Below, one piece after another: positions 44,887 through 53,549 of a stretch of 64,000 nucleotides of DNA. The translations under genes and the position numbers were made by a program. Location of the stretch: the NCBI GenBank assembly GCA_020850755.1, contig JADZEB010000001.1, forward strand, positions 62,001-126,000, written 5' to 3'. The notes beneath the pieces were generated by a model. It worked only from the letters and a program-made list of their open reading frames with translations. It had not been told where the DNA came from and did not search any database. The DNA is from Alphaproteobacteria bacterium. Lineage in GTDB: Bacteria > Pseudomonadota > Alphaproteobacteria > Acetobacterales > Acetobacteraceae. Position 1 is the first letter of the stretch; every line of letters starts with the position of its first letter.

Positions 44887-46308
44887 TCAGCCCTTGGGCC
44901 AGATGATCTCGCCCTCGGCCTTGAGCATGCGCACCGCCACGCGGAAGGCAGACAGCGTCTGGTCGAGGTCGCGATCGGTATGCGTGGCCGAGGCCGGGCC
45001 GCCCGGCCAGGGCGCGATATCGACGCCTTCAAGCCGCATCGCGAGCCGCAGCCGCGTCACCACCGTGCCGCCGCGCTTGATCTTGAGCTGGTCGTAGCGC
45101 AGCGAATAGGGATCGAAGCTGCGCGGATCGATCGGCATGCCCTCGGGGTTGGTGAAGATATGGCAGCCGGTGAAGGTGCCATAGACGCCCCAGGGCAGCC
45201 CCTCCTCGATCACGATCGCGCGCACGCCATCGCGCCAGCGCTGGGCGTAGGCGCGCGCGCGGGCATTCGCATCGGTGTCGCGGATGATCTCGAGCGTGGC
45301 CACACCCGCCGCCGCCGAGAGCGGGTTGGCGTTGTAGGTGCCGGGATGGTGGATCTTCTCGCGCCCCTTCTTCGCGGTGGCGACGAAGTCGAGCGCCTCC
45401 ATGATGTCGCGCCGGCCGACGACGGCGCCGCCCGGCAGGCCGCCGGCCAGGATCTTCGCCAAGAGCGTCATGTCCGGCACGATGCCGTATTCGGCCTGCG
45501 CACCGCCGGGCGAGACGCGGAAGCCGGTCACCACCTCGTCGAAGATCAGCACCACGCCGCGCCGGCGCGTAAGCTCGCGCAGGAGCTTGAGGAACTCGGG
45601 GCGGATCGGCACCTGGCCGTAGGTCGAGCCGGTGGGCTCGATGATCACGGCGGCGATGTCCTCGCGCCCTTCCAGCAGCGCGGTCACGCCCGGCCCGTCA
45701 TTGGGGTCGCAGAGCAGCGTCTCGGCGGCCACGGCCGCCGGCACGCCCGGCGTGGGCGAGCCGTCGAAATGGCCGGTCACGCCGAAGGCCACATGGTCGT
45801 GCCAGCCGTGGAAATGGCCGCGGAAGCGCACGATCTTGGTCTTGCCGGTGAAGGTGCGCGCCAGCCGGAAGGCCATCATGCTGGCTTCCGTGCCCGAGCC
45901 GGTGAAGCGCACCATCTCGGCCGAGGGCACCATCTCGCGCACGAGTTCGCCCCAGCGCAGCTCGAGATCGCCGTTGGCGCCGAGATGCGTGCCCCTGGTC
46001 GCCTGCGCGACAACGGCGAGCATCACCTCCGGGTGGGTGTGGCCGAGCAGGAGCGCGCCATGCCCGCCGACATAATCGACATACTCGTTGCCATCCACGT
46101 CCCACTTGCGGCTGCCCTTGGCGTGGGTGACGTAGATCGGATGGGGCGGGATGTAGCGCCCGTCATGGGTGACGCCGCTCGGGAACACCTCGACGCTTTT
46201 CGTGTAGCGCGCCGCCGAGCCCTTGGTCATCGCGATGTAGCGCGACAGGATCTCGGAGTTGGTGGCCGGCGCGGCCGGCGCGGGCGGGTCCTTGGGCAGC
46301 TGGTTCAT
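44887..46308 (-). CDS. Class III aminotransferase, glutamate-1-semialdehyde-aminomutase-like
   Basis: A 473-residue PLP enzyme. VFPSGVTHDGRYIPPHPIYV and GNEYVDYVGGHGALLLGHTH open the HemL-like fold. VRFTGSGTEASMMAFRLAR binds the cofactor phosphate, VVLIFDEVVTGFRVSPGG holds the Asp that contacts the pyridine N, and the Schiff-base Lys is in LLAKILAGGLPGGAVVG. It is not HemL itself by context: it lies in an operon with hydantoinase and N-carbamoyl amidase genes. It could therefore transaminate the amino acid they release, as the beta-alanine aminotransferase does in pyrimidine breakdown, or it could be a 2,1-aminomutase. It starts 30 bases after the amidase stop. Confidence 0.93.
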   Translation of the reverse strand: MNQLPKDPPAPAAPATNSEILSRYIAMTKGSAARYTKSVEVFPSGVTHDGRYIPPHPIYVTHAKGSRKWDVDGNEYVDYVGGHGALLLGHTHPEVMLAVVAQATRGTHLGANGDLELRWGELVREMVPSAEMVRFTGSGTEASMMAFRLARTFTGKTKIVRFRGHFHGWHDHVAFGVTGHFDGSPTPGVPAAVAAETLLCDPNDGPGVTALLEGREDIAAVIIEPTGSTYGQVPIRPEFLKLLRELTRRRGVVLIFDEVVTGFRVSPGGAQAEYGIVPDMTLLAKILAGGLPGGAVVGRRDIMEALDFVATAKKGREKIHHPGTYNANPLSAAAGVATLEIIRDTDANARARAYAQRWRDGVRAIVIEEGLPWGVYGTFTGCHIFTNPEGMPIDPRSFDPYSLRYDQLKIKRGGTVVTRLRLAMRLEGVDIAPWPGGPASATHTDRDLDQTLSAFRVAVRMLKAEGEIIWPKG

Positions 46309-46338
46309 CCTGGTGTCCCTCGTGTGCTGTGCGTCGGA

Positions 46339-47295
46339 TCAGGCGGCGCTGTCGGCGTCGGCTTCGGGTGCGATCGCGCCGGTCTGTTCGGTGATCAGGC
46401 GGTAATGCTCGACCCGTCGGTGGGCGGCGAAGTTGAACATGGTGCGCTTGTAGTGCTGGCAGATGTCGAGGTCGCACTCGGCGCTGATCAGCTCCTCGCC
46501 CATGGTGATCGCCTGCGCTACGATCTGCGCCGTGGCCGAGATGATGCAGGAGCCGCCCATCAGCGCCACCCCTTCCTCCTCGCCCGACTTGGCCGCCGCC
46601 GCGACCCAGCTTGCGTTCTGGTAGGCGCCCGCCTGCATCGTGACATGGTTGTGCAGCATGCGCACCTCGGGCGGCTCCTTGCCGCGCGGGTCGAGGATGG
46701 CCGAATTGTAGCCGAGCATGATCAGCTCCGCCCCCTGGAGGCCGAGCATGCGGTAGGTCTCGGGCCAGCGGCGGTCGTTGCAGATCGCCATGCCCATCAC
46801 GCCGCCCATCGTGCGCCAAGTGCGCCAGCCGAGATCGCCCACGGTGAAGTAGCGCTTCTCCAGGTTCTGCCAGGGCACGCCCAGTTCCGGCGCGGTGCGG
46901 CCGGGCAGGTGGATCTTGCGATACCTGCCGATGATCCTGCCCGCGCGGTTGACCAGGATCGAGGTGTTGAAGCGCCGCTTGGTGCCGGTGGAGAAGTCGA
47001 GCTCGGCGAAGCCGAGATAGAAGCCGATGCCGAAGCTCTGCGCGAGCTCGAACAGGGGCCGCGTCTCGGGGCCGGGCATCTCGCGTTCGAAGAAGCTGTC
47101 GATCTCCTCCTCGCTGTCCAGCAGGAAGCGCGGGAAGAAGGTCGTCAGCGCGAGTTCGGGAAACACCACCAGCTTGCAGCCGCGCTCATGCGCGCGCCGC
47201 AACAGGCCGGTCAGGCGCGCCACCACCTGCGCGCGCGTGTCGCCGCGCGCGACCGGGCCGGTCTGCGCCACACCGAGCGTGATCCTGCGAGACAT
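46339..47295 (-). CDS. N-carbamoyl-D-amino-acid amidohydrolase (nitrilase superfamily)
   Basis: A 318-residue amidase that removes the carbamoyl group from N-carbamoyl amino acids, releasing CO2, ammonia and the amino acid. The nitrilase triad stands exactly at the classical DCase positions: Glu47 (VFPELALTTFFPR), Lys127 (YRKIHLPG) and Cys172 (AICNDRRWPE). The opening GVAQTGPVARGDTRAQVVAR, EMPGPETRPLFELA and KRRFNTSILV closely follow the Agrobacterium enzyme. With the hydantoinase 41 bases upstream it forms the two-step hydantoin-to-amino-acid route used for D-amino acids. A beta-ureidopropionase role is less likely but possible given the aminotransferase downstream. Confidence 0.93.
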   Translation of the reverse strand: MSRRITLGVAQTGPVARGDTRAQVVARLTGLLRRAHERGCKLVVFPELALTTFFPRFLLDSEEEIDSFFEREMPGPETRPLFELAQSFGIGFYLGFAELDFSTGTKRRFNTSILVNRAGRIIGRYRKIHLPGRTAPELGVPWQNLEKRYFTVGDLGWRTWRTMGGVMGMAICNDRRWPETYRMLGLQGAELIMLGYNSAILDPRGKEPPEVRMLHNHVTMQAGAYQNASWVAAAAKSGEEEGVALMGGSCIISATAQIVAQAITMGEELISAECDLDICQHYKRTMFNFAAHRRVEHYRLITEQTGAIAPEADADSAA

Positions 47296-47336
47296 GCCTT
47301 GCCTTGTCCTTCGCCAGTTTTCCGCCGCGCGCGCGG

Positions 47337-48797
47337 CTAGCCGCGCATCCGTCCCGCCACCGGATCGAAGGGTGTCGGCAGCATGCCGGCGGGGCGGATA
47401 TGGTCATAGGGGCCGCGCAGCAGGAGCCGGCCGCGCCCGGGGCGGGCGAGCACGCTTCGGCCGTCCCACACCGGTTCGCCGCGGCTGAAGGTGGCGACCG
47501 GCCAGCCGGTCACCGACATGCCTTCGTAGGGTGTGTAGTCCACGGCATGATGCAGATCGGCATTGCGCACTTGCTTCGTCAGCTCCGGGTCCCACAGCGC
47601 GATGTCGGCATCCGCGCCCACCGCCAGCGTGCCCTTGCGCGGATGCAGGCCGAAGATGCGCGCGGGGTTGGTTGCGGTCACCGCGACGAAGGTGTGCAGG
47701 TCGATGCGGCCCTTGACCACACCCTCCGAGAACAGGAGCGGCAGGCGTGTTTCCAAGCCAGGCACGCCGTTCGGCACCTGGTTGAAGGGGGCGTTGTCGC
47801 CATGCGCCTTCTTGCCCTGACGGCTGTCATAGACCCAGGGCGCGTGGTCCGACGACACCACATCGAGCACGCCGCGGCGGATACAGCGCCACAGCGCCTC
47901 CTGGTTCTCCTTCGGGCGCGCGGCCGGGCTGAAGATCAGCTTGGCCCCCTCGAAGCCGGGCTTGTCGAGGTCGGTCTCGTCGAGCAGCAGGTATTGCGGG
48001 CAGGTCTCGCCGAAGACCTTGAGGCCGCGCGCCTGTGCCCGCTCGATCTCGGCGGCGGACTCGGCGCCGGAAACATGGAACACCTGGATCGGCGTGTCGG
48101 TGAGTTCCGCCAGCGTGATGACGCGATGGCACGCCTCGCGCTCGACCGCGATCGGCTTGGCCCAGGGGTGGTAGCGCGGGGCCGTGTGCCCGGTCTCCAC
48201 CAAGCGCTGGCTCAGCCACATGATGGCGGCGTGGTTCTCGGCATGCACGGTCACGAGCGCGCCCTCGGCACGGGCGAGCGCGAACACCGTGAGGATCTGC
48301 ACGTCCGAAAGCGCGCTCGTGTCGTAGGCCATGTAGATCTTGAGCGAGCGGAAGCCGCGCCTGATCAGGCCCGGAAGCTCCTCCTGCATCACGCGGTCGG
48401 ACGGATCGGTCAGGACGATATGGAAGGAATAGTCGATCATCGCGCCGGCGGCCGCCGCGGCCTCGTATCCCGCCAGCACATCGAGCAGGCCTTCGCCGCG
48501 GAACTGGGGCGAGAAGCAGATCACGCTGGTGGTGCCGCCCGCGAGTGCCGAGGCGGTGCCGGTCTCGAAGCTGTCGGCGTTCCTGGTCGGGCCGCGCTTG
48601 GGCTGGGCGATGTGGCAGTGGCTGTCCACGCCGCCCGGCAGCACCAGCTTGCCGCCAGCATCCACCGTGCGCGCGCCGGCCGGAAGGCGCTCGGCAAGGG
48701 CCACGATGCGCCCGTCCTTGACGCCGATATCGCCGCGCGCGGTTTCGGCGGCGGTGACGATGGTGCCGCCGCGAATGACCAGATCGAACTCGCTCAT
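47337..48797 (-). CDS. D-hydantoinase/dihydropyrimidinase-family amidohydrolase
   Basis: A 486-residue metal-dependent cyclic amidohydrolase. The metal motif is GGVDSHCHIAQP, where the usual HxH reads His-Cys-His. The bridging Lys should be in RSLKIYMAYD, followed by VTVHAENHAAI with a further metal His, FHVSGAESAAEI with another, and the catalytic Asp in SSDHAPW. The substrate loop differs from dihydropyrimidinase (PKRGPTRNADSFETGT), so a hydantoin or related ureide is a better guess than dihydrouracil. It is followed by the N-carbamoyl-D-amino-acid amidase and preceded at 25 bases by a Bug-type receptor in the same operon. Confidence 0.93.
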   Translation of the reverse strand: MSEFDLVIRGGTIVTAAETARGDIGVKDGRIVALAERLPAGARTVDAGGKLVLPGGVDSHCHIAQPKRGPTRNADSFETGTASALAGGTTSVICFSPQFRGEGLLDVLAGYEAAAAAGAMIDYSFHIVLTDPSDRVMQEELPGLIRRGFRSLKIYMAYDTSALSDVQILTVFALARAEGALVTVHAENHAAIMWLSQRLVETGHTAPRYHPWAKPIAVEREACHRVITLAELTDTPIQVFHVSGAESAAEIERAQARGLKVFGETCPQYLLLDETDLDKPGFEGAKLIFSPAARPKENQEALWRCIRRGVLDVVSSDHAPWVYDSRQGKKAHGDNAPFNQVPNGVPGLETRLPLLFSEGVVKGRIDLHTFVAVTATNPARIFGLHPRKGTLAVGADADIALWDPELTKQVRNADLHHAVDYTPYEGMSVTGWPVATFSRGEPVWDGRSVLARPGRGRLLLRGPYDHIRPAGMLPTPFDPVAGRMRG

Positions 48798-48822
48798 GGT
48801 GCTGGCGTTCCCGGCTGCGCGG

Positions 48823-49800
48823 CTACTGGATCTCGAGGTTGATGCGGCGCACGACCTCGCCCCATTTCCGCACCTCGGCGCCGACGAAGGCGGTCAGCGC
48901 GGCGGGCGTCATCGCCTCGTGCGTGACGCCGAGCGTGACCAGTTGCGCGCGCACCTCGGGCCGGGCCATGCCGGCATGCAGCGCGGCGTTGAGGCGCTGG
49001 GTGATCGCGGCCGGCATGCCGGCGGGGCCGGAGATCGCGAACCAGGCGGTGGAATCATAGCCGGCAATCCCGGCCTCGGCGAAGGTGGGCACGTCCGGAA
49101 ACACGGGCGAGCGCGTGGCGCTGGTGACCGCGATCACGCGCAGCTGCCCGGCGCCGACGAAGCTGCCGAGCCCGGTCACCGCATTGAACAGGGCCGGCAC
49201 GCGGCCTGCCACCACGTCGGTCATCGCCGGGCCGGCGCCGCGATAGGGCACATGCACGATGTCGATGCTGGCCATCGCCTTCAGGAGCTCGCCCGAAAGA
49301 TGGGTCGAGGTGCCGTTGCCGCCGGTGGCGTAGGTGAGGCCCGGGCTCGCCTTGGCGGCGGCGATATAATCGGCCAGCGTGCGGATCGGCAGCGAGGCGT
49401 TCACCACCAGCGCGTTCGGGATCTTGCCGACCAGGCCGACATGGGTGAAGCCGGCCACGGAATCATAGGGGATGTTGCGATAGGCGGTTGCGGCGATGCC
49501 CTGGCTCGCGATGTTCGAGAGCAGCAGCGTGTAGCCATCGGGTGCGGCGCGCGCAACGATGGTCGAGCCGATGGTGCCGCCCGCGCCGGGGCGGTTGTCC
49601 ACCACCACACGCTGGTTGAGCGCGGTGGAAAGCTCCTGCGCGGCCAGGCGGCCGAGGATGTCGGTCGGGCCGCCGGCGGCGAAGGGCACCACGAGCGTGA
49701 TCGGGCGCGAGGGCCAGTCCTGCGCCGCCGCCGGCACGGTCGCGACTGCGCCGCCAAGCGCCAGCGCCGCGCCGAAGGCAAACATCGTCCTGCGATTCAT
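48823..49800 (-). CDS. Bug-type (tripartite tricarboxylate transporter) binding protein
   Basis: A 325-residue periplasmic receptor. ATG 49800 follows AGGAG and gives the signal MNRRTMFAFGAALALGGAVA ending near AAAQ. DWPSRPITLVVPFAAGGPTD, VVVDNRPGAGGTIGSTIVA, DGYTLLLSN and VPYRGAGPAMTDVVAGRV are standard Bug phrases. It is the first gene of the hydantoinase operon, and its ligand is therefore likely a ureide, hydantoin or carboxylate entering that route (inference). No TctAB partner is in the window. It is divergent from the family-5 receptor gene at 50033 across 232 bases. Confidence 0.94.
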   Translation of the reverse strand: MNRRTMFAFGAALALGGAVATVPAAAQDWPSRPITLVVPFAAGGPTDILGRLAAQELSTALNQRVVVDNRPGAGGTIGSTIVARAAPDGYTLLLSNIASQGIAATAYRNIPYDSVAGFTHVGLVGKIPNALVVNASLPIRTLADYIAAAKASPGLTYATGGNGTSTHLSGELLKAMASIDIVHVPYRGAGPAMTDVVAGRVPALFNAVTGLGSFVGAGQLRVIAVTSATRSPVFPDVPTFAEAGIAGYDSTAWFAISGPAGMPAAITQRLNAALHAGMARPEVRAQLVTLGVTHEAMTPAALTAFVGAEVRKWGEVVRRINLEIQ

Positions 49801-49951
49801 ACCCGCCCACTCCTGACAATGCGCGCAGACCCGCCCAAGACATGGCGGGCGCGGTCGTTGCACCAGCGGAGTAAACGCACCACTGTTGCGCCGGCGCGTC
49901 AATCCTGTTCCTGGGCCGGCCCGTGGCCGCTGCAGCCGGCCGCGCGCCGCC

Positions 49952-49983
49952 TTGACAGCCATCCTGCCCGCGCGCTCTCTATC
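49952..49983 (+). promoter_or_regulatory. Candidate promoter for the 50033 operon
   Basis: A perfect -35 TTGACA (49952-49957) is followed by only a weak -10 (TCTATC, 49978-49983, spacing 20). The start codon is 50 bases further. An activator may be needed. Confidence 0.4.
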
Positions 49984-50032
49984 GACTAGGTTCGGAAGTG
50001 CAACAAGGCGTCCTGCGCCGGGAGAAGGCACG

Positions 50033-51631
50033 ATGTTCGTTGGAAAGGGAATCCGGGCGCTTGGGGTCGCGGCCTTGGTGCTGGCTGCCGCCGCCCAAGC
50101 CGCAACGGCCAGCAACCTGCGCTGGGGCTATCGCGGCGAGATCCTGTCGATGGACCCGCAGGCCACCAACGAATCATCGACGCTGCGCTTCCTCGGCAAC
50201 ATCTACGATGCCCTGGTCACGCGCGACAAGGACAACAGCATCGTCCCCTGGCTCGCGCGCGAATGGCAGGTGGTGGAGCCGACGCGCTGGCGCTTCCGCC
50301 TGCGCGAGAATGTGCGCTTCCACGAGGGCCAGCCGCTGACGGCCGAGGATGTCGCCGCCACCATCGCGCGCGCGGCGCAGCCGAGCTCCGGCCTCGTGAT
50401 CCAGGTCACCGGCATCGCACGGGTGGAGGTGGTCGATCCGCTGACGGTGGACATCATCACCCACGGGCCGCGCCCGACGCTGCTGGCCGAGCTGTCCAAC
50501 GTGATGATCATGAGCAAGCCGTGGATGGAGGCGAACAACGCGCTGGAAGCGGGCAATGTCGCGCGCAACCGCAGCGGCCATGCCTCGCGCGCGACCAACG
50601 GTACTGGCGCCTACCGGCTGCGTGCGCGCGTGGTCGATTCGCGCACCGAGCTCGAGCGCAATCCGGCCTTCTGGGGCCCGATCGAGGGCAATGTCCAGAC
50701 GGTGGTGTTCCGGCCGATCCAGTCGGATGCCACGCGCGTGGCCGCGCTGCTGTCGGGGGAGCTCGATCTCATCCATCCCGTGCCTCTGCAGGATGTGCCA
50801 CGCCTGCAGGGCCGCGACGGCATCACGGTCCAGCAGGTGCCGGAGAACCGTACCATCTATCTCGCCATGAATGTCCAGGGCGAGAAGCTCGCCAATGGCG
50901 ACCCGAACCCGATGCGCGACCGGCGCGTGCGCGAGGCGCTCTATCGCGCGATCAACATCGATGCGCTGATGCGCGTGGTGATGCGGGGCTTCGCGACGCC
51001 GGCGGCGATCATGGCGGCGCCGGGCGTGGTCGGGCATTCGGCCGCGCTCGACCGCCGCATGCCGCACGACGAGGCGCGCGCACGCGCCTTGCTGCGCGAA
51101 GCCGGCTTCGCCAACGGCTTCCGCTTCGGGTTCGACTGCCCGAACGACCGCTACATCAACGACGAGGCCATCTGCCAGGCGGTTGTCGGCATGCTCGCGC
51201 GCATCGGCGTGCAGGCCAATCTGCGCATGCTGCCGAAGACCGTCTATCTGCAGCGCCTCCAGGCCGAGCGGCCCGACATGTACCTGCTCGGCTGGGGTCC
51301 CAACTCCTTCGATGCGCTGGAGACGCTGTTCTACAACATCGCCACGCGCGAGGACATGCAGCCGGCGGTGCGGATCGGCGGCGGGCAGGGGCGGTGGAAC
51401 CTCGGCCGCTACTCCAATCCGGCGGTGGACCAGCTACTGTTCGGCGCGAGCCGCGAACTCGATCCGGCCAAGCGCACGGCCGCCTTGTCCGAGGCGCTGC
51501 GGCTGGTTGCCGACGACATCCCCGTGCTGCCGATCCACAACCAGGCCGTGGTTTGGGCGCTGCGGCGCGGCGTGCGCGCGACACCGACGGGCGATGATGC
51601 CGTGAATGTTCGCTGGATCACCATCAACTGA
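50033..51631 (+). CDS. ABC transporter substrate-binding protein, family 5
   Basis: A 532-residue periplasmic receptor. ATG 50033 follows GGAGAAGG. The signal ALGVAALVLAAAAQAATA leads to SNLRWGYRGEILSMDPQATN. FHEGQPLTAEDVAATIARAA, NGTGAYRLRARVVDSRTELE and VREALYRAINIDALM mark the family. It shares long blocks with the receptor at 2715-4325 (for example FDCPNDRYINDE against LDCPNDRFVNDE), so the two are paralogs. There are no membrane subunits next to it. It is followed after 19 bases by the isochorismatase-like amidase, which suggests that its ligand is the amidase's substrate or precursor. Confidence 0.93.
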   Translation: MFVGKGIRALGVAALVLAAAAQAATASNLRWGYRGEILSMDPQATNESSTLRFLGNIYDALVTRDKDNSIVPWLAREWQVVEPTRWRFRLRENVRFHEGQPLTAEDVAATIARAAQPSSGLVIQVTGIARVEVVDPLTVDIITHGPRPTLLAELSNVMIMSKPWMEANNALEAGNVARNRSGHASRATNGTGAYRLRARVVDSRTELERNPAFWGPIEGNVQTVVFRPIQSDATRVAALLSGELDLIHPVPLQDVPRLQGRDGITVQQVPENRTIYLAMNVQGEKLANGDPNPMRDRRVREALYRAINIDALMRVVMRGFATPAAIMAAPGVVGHSAALDRRMPHDEARARALLREAGFANGFRFGFDCPNDRYINDEAICQAVVGMLARIGVQANLRMLPKTVYLQRLQAERPDMYLLGWGPNSFDALETLFYNIATREDMQPAVRIGGGQGRWNLGRYSNPAVDQLLFGASRELDPAKRTAALSEALRLVADDIPVLPIHNQAVVWALRRGVRATPTGDDAVNVRWITIN

Positions 51632-51650
51632 CCGCAAGCCGAGGTCGACC

Positions 51651-52328
51651 ATGATCACGATCGACAATCACTTGGTGTTCACCGAGATCGAGGAGGTGCT
51701 CGATCCCAGGCACACGGCACTCGTCATCATCGACGCGCAGAACGATTTCTGCGCGCCCGACGGCATGTTCGCCAAGAATGGCAGCGACATGAGCGCGATC
51801 CCGCCGGCGGTGGCCAATATCCGCCGCCTGATCGACGCCGCGCGCCCGGCCGGGGCGATGGTGATCTACATCCAGAACCAGAAGATGGCGAAGAACAAGT
51901 CGGTGTCGGGCGCCTGGCTGCGTTTCGTCACCGCGCGGGCGGGGCTGCTCGAGACGCAGTATTGCTGCCTGATCGGCAGCCCCGGCGCGGAGATCATCGA
52001 CGAACTCAAGCCCGAGCCGGACGACATCGTGGTGAAGAAGTGGCGGTCGAGCTCCTTCGTCGGCACCAACCTCGACATGATCCTGCGCAACAACGGCATC
52101 AGGACGACGCTCTGCTGCGGCTTCATCACGCAGGGCTGCGTCGAATCCACCGCGCGCGACGCCGGCTTCTACGACTACTATCCGGTGGTGGTGGAGGATG
52201 CGGTCGGCAACTACCACAAGGCCCTGCACGAGGCATCGCTGTTCGTGCAGCGCTCGCGCTACGACGTGGTGCCGACCGAGCGCGTGCTGCAGGTGTGGGA
52301 GAAGTCGGTGCCGCAGCTCCGCCGCTAG
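51651..52328 (+). CDS. Isochorismatase-like cysteine hydrolase
   Basis: A 225-residue cytosolic amidase of the family that includes N-carbamoylsarcosine amidase, biuret hydrolase and nicotinamidase. The triad is visible: Asp28 (VIIDAQNDF), Lys129 or Lys130 (VVKKWRSSSF) and Cys163 (CGFITQGCVESTARDA). The Arg132 that follows is typical of ureide or carbamoyl substrates. The start ATG 51651 is preferred to an upstream in-frame ATG inside the receptor gene. It follows the family-5 receptor and converges on a creatinase-like gene. N-carbamoylsarcosine or a related carbamoyl compound is a reasoned guess, since sarcosine oxidase is encoded nearby. Confidence 0.9.
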   Translation: MITIDNHLVFTEIEEVLDPRHTALVIIDAQNDFCAPDGMFAKNGSDMSAIPPAVANIRRLIDAARPAGAMVIYIQNQKMAKNKSVSGAWLRFVTARAGLLETQYCCLIGSPGAEIIDELKPEPDDIVVKKWRSSSFVGTNLDMILRNNGIRTTLCCGFITQGCVESTARDAGFYDYYPVVVEDAVGNYHKALHEASLFVQRSRYDVVPTERVLQVWEKSVPQLRR

Positions 52329-52353
52329 CGCGGCTCGCCCCTGGCGCGGTCCA

Positions 52354-53511
52354 TCAGTCGATCACGAGCAGCTCGCGCGGGGTGCGGGCAAGGATCTCGC
52401 ACCCCGTGTCGGTGACCAGCAGGTTGTCGATGATGCGTACGCCGATATTCTCCTCCGGCAGGAAGATCGGCGGCTCGACCGTCACGACCATGCCGGCGGC
52501 GAGCACATCGGTGCTGCCGCCGAACAGCGCTAGCGGCTCGCCCCAGGAGGGCGGGAAGCCGGGCGCAAGCCCATAGCCCGAGGTGTGGATGCGGCCGCGA
52601 TCGAGCCCGGCGCCGGCGATCACGCGCTTGGCCGCCTCGTGCGGGCGGATCGCGGGCACGCCAGCGCGCACTTCGGCGATGAAGGCATCGCAGGCCTCGC
52701 GCACGATCGCGTGCAACTCGGCGTGTCGGGCCGAGGGCGGCCCGAGGCTGAACTGCCGTCCGATCGTGCTGGTGTAGCGGTGCCAGGTCGCGCCGCACTC
52801 GACATTACCGGCATCGCCTGCGCAGAGGCGCCGGTGGCTCGGCGCGCCATGCGCGTAGCAGACCCTCTCGCCGGTGACGAGGTTCATCGTGCTCGCCGGC
52901 AGGTCGCTGCCATGGGCGAGCAGGGTGCGATAGACCTCGCCTGCCAGTTCGAGCTCGCTCCGTCCCTCGGCGACGCTGGCCAGGAACACCGTCATGGCAC
53001 GATCGGCGATCGCCGCGGCGCGGCGGATATGCGCGATCTCGGCCGGCGACTTCACCGCCTTCAGGCCGGCGACAAGGTTGGTGGGCTCGGCCACCAGCGC
53101 CGCGCCCAGCACCTCGCGCACGCGCAGATAGTGGTGCGGATGGAGGTAGTAGGCCGGCACCTCGATGCCGACGCGCCCGCGCGGCAGGCCAAGCTCGCGC
53201 GCGATCACGGCGAAGCCCTCGAGCGGGTCGGCCGGCTCCTGCCCGCCCCAGACCCGCACCGCACCGGCCAGTGTCTCGCGCTCATGCTCGGCGCGATCGG
53301 AGGCGCGGGTGTACATCAGCGTCGGGCGATCCTCGGCGGCGACGAACAGGCACTGGAAGGACTGGTAGGATTTCGCCTCGCAGCCGGTCAGCCACAGGAT
53401 CGAGACGGGATGGAACAGCACGATCCAGTCGAGCTTCTGTTCGGCCAGCGCGGCGCGCAGGCGGGCGAGGCGAGCGGCGAACTCGGCTGCGGTGAAGTCG
53501 TGCCTGGACAT
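52354..53511 (-). CDS. M24-family pita-bread hydrolase, creatinase/ectoine-hydrolase-like
   Basis: A 385-residue two-domain protein. The N-terminal creatinase domain (about 1-150) is followed by a pita-bread domain. The metal Asp pair of aminopeptidase P is absent: the first motif reads GNVECGATWHRYTSTIGRQF, where DxGxxxxGYxxDxTR would be expected. AHGAPSHRRL and GYGLAPGFPPSWGEPL match creatinase and ectoine hydrolase (DoeA), which work without metal, using a catalytic His. It is therefore likely an amidinohydrolase or amide hydrolase rather than a peptidase. If it is a true creatinase, it would give sarcosine for the sox enzymes. It is downstream of the alpha/beta hydrolase (38 bases) on the same strand. 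Confidence 0.87.
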   Translation of the reverse strand: MSRHDFTAAEFAARLARLRAALAEQKLDWIVLFHPVSILWLTGCEAKSYQSFQCLFVAAEDRPTLMYTRASDRAEHERETLAGAVRVWGGQEPADPLEGFAVIARELGLPRGRVGIEVPAYYLHPHHYLRVREVLGAALVAEPTNLVAGLKAVKSPAEIAHIRRAAAIADRAMTVFLASVAEGRSELELAGEVYRTLLAHGSDLPASTMNLVTGERVCYAHGAPSHRRLCAGDAGNVECGATWHRYTSTIGRQFSLGPPSARHAELHAIVREACDAFIAEVRAGVPAIRPHEAAKRVIAGAGLDRGRIHTSGYGLAPGFPPSWGEPLALFGGSTDVLAAGMVVTVEPPIFLPEENIGVRIIDNLLVTDTGCEILARTPRELLVID

Positions 53512-53549
53512 GGGGCGTGCTCCGGTCGGCGCGGCGCGGGCGCGCTCGC

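Noticed and set aside
43327-47340. Plus-strand open frame of 1337 codons across three minus-strand genes
   Set aside because: It spans several real genes and their gaps, has no ribosome site or domain motifs, and is an artefact of scarce stop codons at high GC.
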